A stretch of 64,000 bases of DNA from Hydractinia symbiolongicarpus (taxonomy: Eukaryota; Cnidaria; Hydrozoa; Anthoathecata; Hydractiniidae): NCBI RefSeq assembly GCF_029227915.1, contig NC_079881.1:558001-622000 (forward strand), in the 5' to 3' direction. A program made the translations under genes and the position numbers. This document shows positions 27,468 to 37,567 of this stretch, piece after piece. How positions within the stretch are numbered: position 1 is the first letter of the stretch; every line of letters starts with the position of its first letter. Below the pieces are notes generated by a model that ran no database searches, was not told where the DNA came from, and saw only the letters and a list, made by a program, of their open reading frames with translations.

Positions 27468-27527
27468 GCAGTTGGTTAAAAAAATGACTTGTCACAAAGT
27501 GACAAATCTGTCGAACAGAGGCTTAAT
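27468..27527. other. Unique spacer at the satellite orientation switch
   Basis: Left-arm homology stops after TTTTCATTTT (27467), where a normal monomer would continue TGATGAGACG. Right-arm homology starts at CGTTTTAGTG (27528). The 60 bp between them match no part of the monomer that I can find by eye and are about 37% GC. The spacer holds a short hairpin (27486-27508) and no open frame of note. Its last 12 bp or so (GAGGCTTAATCG, running 1-2 bases into the right arm) resemble the monomer's GTGGTTTAATCG in left-arm orientation at 10 of 12 positions. This could be a degraded monomer scrap or chance. Origin is unknown: it could be filler DNA at an inversion or fold-back break, or the remnant of a small element. 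Confidence 0.9.
27486..27508. other. Hairpin-forming inverted repeat in the junction spacer
   Basis: TTGTCAC-AAA-GTGACAA is a perfect 7 bp inverted repeat with a 3-base loop (27489-27505). Past one mismatch it extends by two more pairs (GA on the left, TC on the right), giving 10-base arms with nine matches. It lies near the middle of the only non-satellite sequence in the window, between two arms of opposite orientation. It could be a relic of fold-back replication, the ends of a tiny miniature element, or a protein site with dyad symmetry. None of these is proven. No flanking target-site duplication is visible. Confidence 0.75.
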
Positions 27528-27771
27528 CGTTTTAGTGATGAAAAAATAATTTAAAAAATCGTTCGGGAAATGAGTTTACTCCCTGGGTACTTTCTTTGTA
27601 TACATTCGACTATACGGGCCAAGCCCGGGATGTACGGGAAATCGCGGGTTTCGTTTGCCGGCGATTAAACCACTTTCATTAAGCGTGTCATCAAAAATGA
27701 AAACATTTCTGAAAACTACAAGTCTCATGCGTTTTAGTGGTGAAAAAATAATTTAAAAAATCGTTCGGGAA

Positions 27772-27974
27772 GTGAGTTTACTCACAGGGTACTTTCTTTG
27801 TATACATTCGACTATACGGGCCAAGCCCGGGATTTACGGGAAATCGCGGGTTTTCGTTTGCCGGCGATTAAACCACTTTCATTAGGCGTCTCATCAAAAA
27901 TGAAAACATTTCTGAAAACTACAAGTCTCATGGGTTTTAGTGGTGAAAAAATAATTTAAAAAATCGTTCGGGAA
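27772..27974 (+). repeat. Reference type A monomer (203 bp)
   Basis: A clean type A copy just right of the junction. Diagnostic states are CTCACAGGG near the start, CATTCGACTATACGGG, CCAAGCCCGGG, CCACTTTCATTAGGCG (more often CATTAAGCG), and ATTTCTGAAAAC. Type A copies in the left arm show the complements, such as CGAATGTATAC, GGGCTTGG and TTAATGAAAGTGG. Many A copies elsewhere read GGGTTTCG, one base shorter than the GGGTTTTCG seen here. Use this copy with the type B reference to assign other monomers. Confidence 0.93.
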
Positions 27975-28786
27975 GTGAGTTTAATCCCTGGGTTCCTTCT
28001 TCGTATACTTTTGACTACACGGGCCGAGTCCGGGATTTACGGGAAATGGAAGGTTTTCGTTTGCCGGCGATTAAACTTCTTTTATTCAGCGTCCCATCAA
28101 AAATGAAAACATTTTTGAAAACTACAAGTCTCATGCGTTTTAGTGGTGAAAAGATAATTTAAAAAATCGTTTTGGAAATGAGTTTACTCACAGGGTACTT
28201 TCTTTGTATACATTCGACTATACGGGCCAAGACCGGGATTTGCGGGAAATCGCGGGTTTTCGTTTGCCGGCGATTAAACCACTTTCATTAGGCGTCTCAT
28301 CAAAAATGAAAACGTTTCTGAAAACTACAAGTCTCATGCGTTTTAGTGGTGAAAAAATAATTTAAAAAATTTTTCGGGAAGTGAGTTTAATCCCTGGGTT
28401 CCTTCTTCGTATACTTTTGACTACACGGGCCGAGTCCGGGATTTACGGGAAATCGCGGGTTTTCGTTTGCCGGCGATTAAACCACTTTCACTAAGCGTCT
28501 CATCAAAAATGAAAACATTTTTGAAAACTACAAGTCTCATGCGTTTTAGTGGTGAAAAAATAATTTAAAAAATCGTTCGGGAAATCAGTTTACTCCCTGG
28601 GTACTTTCTTTGGGTACTTTTGACTATACGGGCCGAGTCCGGGATTTACGGGAAGTCGCGGGTTTTCGTTTGCCGGCAATTAAACTTCTTTTATTCAGCG
28701 TCTCATCAAAAATGAAAACATTCTTGAAAACTACAAGTCTCATGGGTTTTAGTGGTGAAAAGATAACTTAAAAAATCGTTTTGGAA

Positions 28787-30005
28787 ATGAGTTTACTCCC
28801 TGGGTACTTTCTTTGTATACTTTTGACTATACGGGCCGAGTCCGGGATTTACGGGAAATGGCGGGTTTTCGTTTGCCGGCGATTAAACTCCTTTTATTCA
28901 GCGTCTCATCAAAAAAGAAAACATTTTTGAAAACTACAAGTCTCATGCGCTTTAGTGATGATAAGATAATCCAAAAAATCGTTTTGGAAATGAGTTTACT
29001 CACAGGGTACTTTCTTTGTATACATTCGACTATACGGGCCAAGCTCGGGATTTACGGGAAATCGCGGAATTTCGTTTGCCGGCGATTAAACCACTTTCAC
29101 TAAGCGTCTCATCAAAAATGAAAACATTTCTAAAAACTACAAGTCTCATGCGTTTTAGTGGTGAAAAAATAATTTGAAAAATCGTTCGGGAAATGAGTTT
29201 ACTCCCTGGGTACTTTCTTTGTATACTTTTGACTATACGGGCCGAGTCCGGAGTTTACGGGAAATGGCGGGTTTTCGTTTGCCGGCGATTAAACTCCTTT
29301 TATTCAGCGTCTCATCAAAAAAGAAAACATTTTTGGAAACTACAAGTCTCATGCGCTTTAGTGATGATAAGATAATCCAAAAAATCGTTTTGGAAATGCG
29401 TTTACTCACAGGGTACTTTCTTTGTATACATTCGACTATACGGGCCAAGCCCGGCATTTACGGGAAATCGCGGAATTTCGTTTGCCGGCGATTAAACCAC
29501 TTTCACTAAGCGTCTCATCAAAAATGAAAACATTTCTAAAAACTACAAGTCTCATGCGTTTTAGTGGTGAAAAAATAATTTAAAAAATCGTTCGGGAAAT
29601 GAGTTTACTCCCTGGGTACTTTCTTTGTATACTTTTGACTATACGGGCCGAGTCCGGGGTTTACGGGAAATGGCGGGTTTTCGTTTGCCGGCGATTAAAC
29701 TCCTTTTATTCAGCGTCTCATCAAAAAAGAAAACATTTTTGAAAACTACAAGTCTCATGCGCTTTAGTGATGATAAGATAATCCAAAAAATCGTTTTGGA
29801 AATGAGTTTACTCAAAGAGTACTTTCTTTGTATACATTCGACTATACGGGCCAAGCCCAGGATTTAAGGGAAATCGCGGAATTTCGTTTGCCGGCGATTA
29901 AACCACTTTCACTAAGCGTCTCATCAAAAATGAAAACATTTCTTAAAAATTACAAGTCTCATGCGTTTTAGTGGTGAAAAAATAATTTAAAAAATCGTTC
30001 GGGAA
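28787..30005 (+). repeat. Dimeric higher-order repeat (three copies of 406 bp)
   Basis: The block is 1219 bp, three times about 406. Each dimer pairs a B-like monomer (CCGGGGTTTACGGG with one CCGGGATT exception, AAACTCCTTTTATTC, CAAAAAAGAAAAC, GATGATAAGATAATCC) with an A-like monomer (CGCGGAATTTCG, CCACTTTCACTAAG, ATTTCTAAAAAC or TTCTTAAAAAT). AAAAAAGAAA occurs at 28911, 29317 and 29723, exactly 406 bp apart each time. Confidence 0.9.
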
Positions 30006-30980
30006 ATGAGTTTACTCCCTGGGTACTTTCTTTGTATACTTTTGACTATACGGGCCGAGTCGGAGATTTACGGGAAGTCTCGAATTTTCGTTTGCCGGCG
30101 ATTAAACTTCTTTTATTCAGCGTCTCATCAAAAATGAAAACATTTTTGAAAACTACAAGTCTCATGGGCTTTAGTGGTTAAAAATAATTTAAAAAATCGT
30201 TCGGGAAATGAGTTTACTCCCTGGGTACTTTCTTTGTATACTTTTGACTATACGGGCCGAGTCCGGGATTTATGGGAAGTCGCGGGTTTCGTTTGCCGAC
30301 GATTAAACCACTTTCATCAAGCGTCTCATCAAAAATGAAAACATTTCTGAAAACTACAAGTCTCATGCGCTTTAGTGATGATAAGATAATCCAAAAAATC
30401 GTTTTGGAAATGAGTTTACTCACAGAGTACTTTCTTTGTATACATTCGACTATACGGGCCAAGCCCAGGATTTAAGGGAAATCGCGGAATTTCGTTTGCC
30501 GGCGATTAAACCACTTTCACTAAGCGTCTCATCAAAAATGAAAACATTTCTTAAAAATTACAAGTCTCATGCGTTTTAGTGGTGAAAAAATAATTTAAAA
30601 AATCGTTCGGGAAATGAGTTTACTCCCTGGGTACTTTCTTTGTATACTTTTGACTATACGGGCCGAGTCGGAGATTTACGGGAAGTCTCGGGTTTTCGTT
30701 TGCCGGCGATTAAACTTCTTTTATTCAGCGTCTCATCAAAAATGAAAACATTTTTGAAAACTACAAGTCTCATGGGCTTTAGTGGTTAAAAATAATTTAA
30801 AAAATCGTTCGGGAAATGAGTTTACTCCCTGGGTACTTTCTTTGTATACTTTTGACTATACGGGCCGAGTCCGGGATTTATGGGAAGTCGCGGGTTTCGT
30901 TTGCCGACGATTAAACCACTTTCATCAAGCGTCTCATCAAAAATGAAAACATTTCTGAAAACTACAAGTCTCATGCGTTT
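29760..30980 (+). repeat. Tandem duplication of a 608 bp three-monomer unit
   Basis: CGGAGATTTA occurs at 30061 and 30669 (608 bp). CCCAGGATTTAAGGG (about 29856 and 30464) and ATTTCTTAAAAATTAC (about 29937 and 30545) keep the same offset. The copies diverge at about 30984, where GATAAGATAATCC becomes GATAAAATAATTT. Confidence 0.83.
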
Positions 30981-33900
30981 TAGTGATGATAAAATAATTT
31001 AAAAAATCGTTCGGGAAATGAGTTTACTCCCTGGGTACTTTCTTTGTATACTTTTGACTATACGGGCCGAGTCCGGGATTTACGGGAAGTCGCGGGTTTT
31101 CGTTTGCCGGCGATTAAACCACTTTCATTAAGCGTCTCATCAAAAATGAAAACATTTCTAAAAACTACAAGTCTCATGCGTTTTAGTGGTGAAAAAATAA
31201 TTTAAAAAATCGTTCGGGAAATGAGTTTACTCCCTGGGTACCTTCTTTGTATACATTCGACTATACGGGCCAAGCCCAGGATTTACGGGAAATCGCGGAA
31301 TTTCGTTTGCCGGCGATTAAACCACTTTCACTAAGCGTCTCATCAAAAATGAAAACATTTCTAAAAACTACAAGTCTCATGCGTTTTAGTGGTGAAAAAA
31401 TAATTTAAAAAATCGTTCGGGAAATGAGTTTACTCCCTGGGTACTTTCTTTGTATACTTTTGACTATACGGGCCGAGTCGGAGACTTACGGGAAGGCGCG
31501 GGTTTTCGTTTGCCGGCGATTAAACTTCTTTTATTCAGCGTCTCATCAAAAATGAAAACATTTTTGAAAACTACAAGTCTCATGGGCTTTAGTGGTTAAA
31601 AATAATTTAAAAAATCGTTCGGGAAATGAGTTTACTCCCTGGGTACTTTCTTTGTATACATTCGACTATACGGGCCAAGCCCGGGATGTACGGGAAATGG
31701 CGGGTTTCGTTTGCCGGCGATTAAACCACTTTCATCAAGCGTCTCATCAAAAATGAAAACATTTCTGAAAACTACAAGTCTCATGCGTTTTAGTGATGAA
31801 AAAATAATTTAAAAAATCGTTCGGGAAATGAGTTTACTCACAGGGTACTTTCTTTGTATACATTCGACTATACGGGCCAATCCCGGGATTTATGGGAAAT
31901 CGCGGGTTTTCGTTTGCCGGCGATTAAACTTCTTTTATTCAGCGTCTCATCAAAAATGAAAACATTTTTGAAAACTACAAGTCTCATGGGCTTTAGTGGT
32001 TAAAAATAATTTAAAAAATCGTTCGGGAAATGAGTTTACTCCCTGGGTACTTTCTTTGTATACATTCGACTATACGGGCCAAGCCCGGGATGTACGGGAA
32101 ATCGCGGGTTTCGTTTGCCGGCGATTAAACCACTTTCATCAAGCGTCTCATCAAAAATGAAAGCAAATCTGAAAACTACAAGTCTCATGCGTTTTAGTGA
32201 TGAAAAAATAATTTAAAAAATCGTTCGGGAAATGAGTTTACTCCCTGGGTACTTTCTTTGTATACTTTTGACTATACGAGCCGAGTCCGGGATTTACGGG
32301 AAGTCGCGGGTTTCGTTTGCCGACGATTAAACCACTTTCATCAAGCGTCTCATCAAAAATGAAAACATTTCTGAAAACTACAAGTCTCATGCGTTTTAGT
32401 GACGAAAAAATAATTTAAAAAATCGTTCGAAAAATGAGTTTACTCCCTGGGTACTTTCTTTGTATACTTTTGACTATACGGGCCGAGTCCGGGATTTACG
32501 GGAAGTCGCGGGTTTTCGTTTGCCGGCGATTAAACTTCTTTTATTCAGCGTCTCATCAAAAGTGAAAACATTTTTGAAAACTACAAGTCTCATGGGCTTT
32601 AGTGGTTAAAAATAATTTAAAAAATCGTTCGGGAAATGAGTTTACTCCCTGGGTACTTTCTTTGTATACATTCGACTATACGGGCCAAGCCCGGGATGTA
32701 CGGGAAATCGCGGGTTTCGTTTGCCGGCGATTAAAACACTTTCATCAAGCGTCTCATCAAAAATGAAAACATTTCTGAAAACTACAAGTCTCATGCGTTT
32801 TAGTGATGAAAAAATAATTTAAAAAATCGTTCGGGAAATGAGTTTACTCCCTGGGTACTTTCTTTGTATACTTTTGACTATACGGGCCGAGTCCGGGATT
32901 TACGGAAAGTCGCGGGTTTCGTTTGCCGACGATTAAACCACTTTCATCAAGCGTCTCATCAAAAATGAAAACATTTCTGAAAACTACAAGTCTCATGCGT
33001 TTTAGTGATGAAAAAATAATTTAAAAAATCGTTCGGGAAATGAGTTTACTCCCTGGGTACTTTCTTTGTATACTTTTGACTATACGGGCCGAGTCCGGGA
33101 TTTACGGGAAGTCGCGGGTTTCGTTTGCCGACGATCAAACCACTTTCATCAAGCGTCTCATCAAAAATGAAAACATTTCTGAAAACTACAAGTCTCATGC
33201 GTTTTAGTGATGAAAAAATAATTTAAAAAATCGTTCGGGAAATGAGTTTACTCCCTGGGTACTTTCTTTGTATACTTTTGACTATACGGGCCGAGTCCGG
33301 GATTTACGCGAAGTCGCGGGTTTTCGTTTGCCGGCGATTAAACCACTTTCCTTAAGCGTCTCATCAAAAATGAAAACATTTCTGAAAACTACAAGTCTCA
33401 TGCGTTTTAGTGGTGAAAAAATAATTTAAAAAATCGTTCGGGAAATGAGTTTACTCCCTGGGTACCTTCTTTGTATACATTCGACTATACGGGCCAAGCC
33501 CAGGATTTACGGGAAATCGCGGAATTTCGTTTGCCGGCGATTAAACCACTTTCACTAAGCGTCTCATCAAAAATGAAAACATTTCTAAAAACTACAAGTC
33601 TCATGCGTTTTAGTGGTGAAAAAATAATTTAAAAAATCGTTCGGGAAATGAGTTTACTCCCTGGGTACTTTCTTTGTATACTTTTGACTATACGGGCCGA
33701 GTCAGAGATTTACGGGAAGGCGCGGGTTTTCGTTTGCCGGCGATTAAACTTCTTTTATTCAGCGTCTCATCAAAAATGAAAACATTTTTGAAAACTACAA
33801 GTCTCATGGGCTTTAGTGGTTAAAAATAATTTAAAAAATCGTTCGGGAAATGAGTTTACTCCCTGGGTACTTTCTTTGTATACATTCGACTATACGGGCC

Positions 33901-34344
33901 AAGCCCGGGATGTACGGGAAATCGCGGGTTTCGTTTGCCGGCGATTAAACCACTTTCATCAAGCGTCTCATCAAAAATGAAAACATTTCTGAAAACTACA
34001 AGTCTCATGCGTTTTAGTGATGAAAAAATAATTTAAAAAATCGTTCGGGAAATGAGTTTACTCCCTGGGTACTTTCTTTGTATACTTTTGACTATACGGG
34101 CCGAGTCCGGGATTTACGGAAAGTCGCGCGTTTCGTTTGCCGACGATTAAACCACTTTCATCAAGCGTCTCATCAAAAATGAAAACATTTCTGAAAACTA
34201 CAAGTCTCATGCGTTTTAGTGATGAAAAAATAATTTAAAAAATCGTTCGGGAAATGAGTTTACTCCCTGGGTACTTTCTTTGTTTACTTTTGACTATACG
34301 GGCCGAGTCCGGGATTTACGGGAAGTCGCGGGTTTTCGTTTGCC

Positions 34345-35455
34345 GGCGATTAAACTTCTTTTATTCAGCGTCTCATCAAAAGTGAAAACATTTTTGAAAA
34401 CTACAAGTCTCATGGGCTTTAGTGGTTAAAAATAATTTAAAAAATCGTTCGGGAAATGAGTTTACTCCCTGGGTACTTTCTTTGTATACATTCGACTATA
34501 CGGGCCAAGCCCGGGATGTACGGGAAATCGCGGGTTTCGTTTGCCGGCGATTAAACCACTTTCATCAAGCGTCTCATCAAAAATGAAAACAAATCTGAAA
34601 ACTACAAGTCTCATGCGTTTTAGTGATGAAAAAGTAATTTAAAAAATCGTTCGGGAAATGAGTTTACTCCCTGGGTACTTTCTTTGTATACTTTTGACTA
34701 TACGGGCCGAGTCCGGGATTTACGGGAAGTCGCGGGTTTCGTTTGCCGACGATTAAACCACTTTCATCAAGCGTCTCATCAAAAATGAAAACATTTCTGA
34801 AAACTACAAGTCTCATGCGTTTTAGTGATGAAAAAATAATTTAAAAAATCGTTCGAAAAATGAGTTTACTCCCTGGGTACTTTCTTTGCATACTTTTGAC
34901 TATACGGGCCGAGTCCGGGATTTACGGGAAGTCGCGGGTTTTCGTTTGCCGGCGATTAAACTTCTTTTATTCAGCGTCTCATCAAAAGTGAAAACATTTT
35001 TGAAAACTACAAGTCTCATGGGCTTTAGTGGTTAAAAATAATTTAAAAAATCGTTCGGGAAATGAGTTTACTCCCTGGGTACTTTCTTTGTATACATTCG
35101 ACTATACGGGCCAAGCCCGGGATGTACGGGAAATCGCGGGTTTCGTTTGCCGGCGATTAAAACACTTTCATCAAGCGTCTCATCAAAAATGAAAACATTT
35201 CTGAAAACTACAAGTCTCATGCGTTTTAGTGATGAAAAAATAATTTAAAAAATCGTTCGGGAAATGAGTTTACTCCCTGGGTACTTTCTTTGTATACTTT
35301 TGACTATACGGGCCGAGTCCGGGATTTACGGAAAGTCGCGGGTTTCGTTTGCCGACGATTAAACCACTTTCATCAAGCGTCTCATCAAAAATGAAAACAT
35401 TTCTGAAAACTACAAGTCTCATGCGTTTTAGTGATGAAAAAATAATTTAAAAAAT
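34345..35455 (+). repeat. 1.1 kb block duplicated from about 31920-33030
   Basis: Offset 2426 bp. Shared private markers are GAAAGCAAATCTG or GAAAACAAATCTG (about 32159 and 34585), TTCGAAAAAT (32426 and 34852), TTAAAACACT (32731 and 35157) and TTACGGAAAGTCG (about 32901 and 35327). A related 2224 bp offset links GGAAGGCGCG at 31491 and 33715. Confidence 0.8.
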
Positions 35456-37567
35456 CGTTTGGGAAATGAGTTTACTCCCTGGGTACTTTCTTTGTATACT
35501 TTTGACTATACGGGCCGAGTCCGGGATTTACGGGAAGTCGCGGGTTTTCGTTTGCCGGCGATTAAACTTCTTTTATTCAGCGTCTCATCAAAAGTGAAAA
35601 CATTTTTGAAAACTACAAGTCTCATGCGTTTTAGTGGTGAAAAGACAATTTAAAAAATCGTTTTGGAAATGAATTTACTCACAGGGTACTTTCTTTGTAT
35701 ACATTCGACTATACGGGCCAATCCCGGGATTTATGGGAAATCGCGGGTTTTCGTTTGCCGGCGATTAAACTTCTTTTATTCAGCGTCTCATCAAAAATGA
35801 AAACATTTTTGAAAACTACAAGTCTCATGGGCTTTAGTGGTTAAAAATAATTTAAAAAATCGTTCGGGAAATGAGTTTACTCCCTGGGTACTTTGTTTGT
35901 ATACATTCGACTATACAGGCCAAGCCCGGGATGTACGGGAAATCGCGGGTTACGTTTGCCGGCGATTAAACCACTTTCATCAAGCGTCTCATCAAAAATG
36001 AAAACATTTCTGAAAACTACAAGTCTCATGCGTTTTAGTGATGAAAAAATAATTTAAAAAATCGTTCGGGAAATGAGTTTACTCCCTGGGTACTTTCTTT
36101 GTATACTTTTGACTATACGGGCCGAGTCCGGGATTTACGGGAAGTCGCGGGTTTTCGTTTGCCGGCGATTAAACTTCTTTTATTCAGCGTCTCATCAAAA
36201 GTGAAAACATTTTTGAAAACTACAAGTCTCATGCGTTTTAGTGGTGAAAAGACAATTTAAAAAATCGTTTTTGAAATGAGTTTACTCACAGGGTACTTTC
36301 TTTGTATACATTCGACTATACGGGCCAATCCCGGGATTTATGGGAAATCGCGGGTTTTCGTTTGCCGGCGATTAAACCACTTTCATTAAGCGTCTCATCA
36401 AAAATGAAAACATTTCTGAAAACTACAAGTCTCATGCGTTTTAGTGGTGAAAAAATAATTTAAAAAATCGTTCGGGAAATGAGTTTACTGCCTGGGTACC
36501 TTCTTTGTATACTTTTGACTATACGGACCGAGTCCGGGATTTACGGGAAATCGCGGGTTTTCGTTTGCCGGCGATTAAACTTATTTTTTTCAGCGTCTCA
36601 TCAAAAATGAAAACATTTTTAAAAACTACAAGTCTCATGGGCTTTAGTGGTGAAATAATGATTTAAAAAATCGTTCGGGAAATGCGTTTACTCCCTGGGT
36701 ACTTTCTTTGTATACTTTTGAATATACAGCCGAGTCGGGGATTTTCCGGGAAGTTGCGGGTTTTCGTTTGCCGGCGATTAAACTTCTTTTATTCAGCGTG
36801 TCATCAAAAGTGAAAACATTTTTAAAAACTACAAGTCTCATGGGCTTTAGTGGTTAAATAATAATTTAAAAAATCGTTTGCGAATTCAGTTTACTCCCTG
36901 GATACTTTCTTTGTATACATTCGACTATACGGGCCAAGCCCGGGATGTACGGGAAATCGCGGGTTTTCGTTTGCCGGCGATTAAACCACTTTCATTAGGC
37001 GTCTCATCAAAAATGAAAACATTTGTGAAAATTACAAGTCTCATGCGTTTTAGTGATGAAAAAATAATTTAAAAAATCGTTCGGGAAATGAGTTTACTCC
37101 CTGGGTACTTTCTTTGTATACTTTTGACTATACGGGCCGAGTCCGGGATTTACGGGAAGTCGCAGGTTTTCGTTTGCCGGCGATTAAACTTCTTTTATTC
37201 AGCGTCTCATCAAAAATGAAAAAATTTTTAAAAACTACAAGTCTCATGGGCTTTAGTGGTGAAATAATAATTTAAAAAATCGTTCGGGAAATTAGTTTAC
37301 TCCCAGGGTACTTTCTTTGTATACTTTTGACTATACGGGCCGAGTTCAGGATTTACGGGAAATCGCAGGTTTTTGTTTGCCGGCGATTAAACATCTTTTA
37401 TTCAGCGTCTCATCAAAAATGAAAACATTTTTGTAAACTACAAGTCTCATGCGTTTTAGTGGTGAAAAAATAATTTAAAGAATCGTTCGGGAAATGAGTT
37501 TACTCCCTGGGTACTTTCTTTGTATACTTTTGACTATACGGGCCGAGTCGGAGATTTACGGGAAGTC

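Noticed and set aside
27468-27527. tRNA, small RNA gene or attachment site in the spacer
   Set aside because: Only one short hairpin is present. There is no cloverleaf, no promoter boxes I can recognise, and no direct repeats bounding the spacer.
27468-27527. Complete miniature transposable element at the switch
   Set aside because: The inverted repeat is in the centre, not at the ends, and no target-site duplication is visible. A degraded remnant cannot be excluded.
27000-28000. Recent perfect palindrome centred on the switch
   Set aside because: Arms start at different monomer phases and the first copies on each side belong to different variants, so the two sides are not mirror images beyond shared family similarity.
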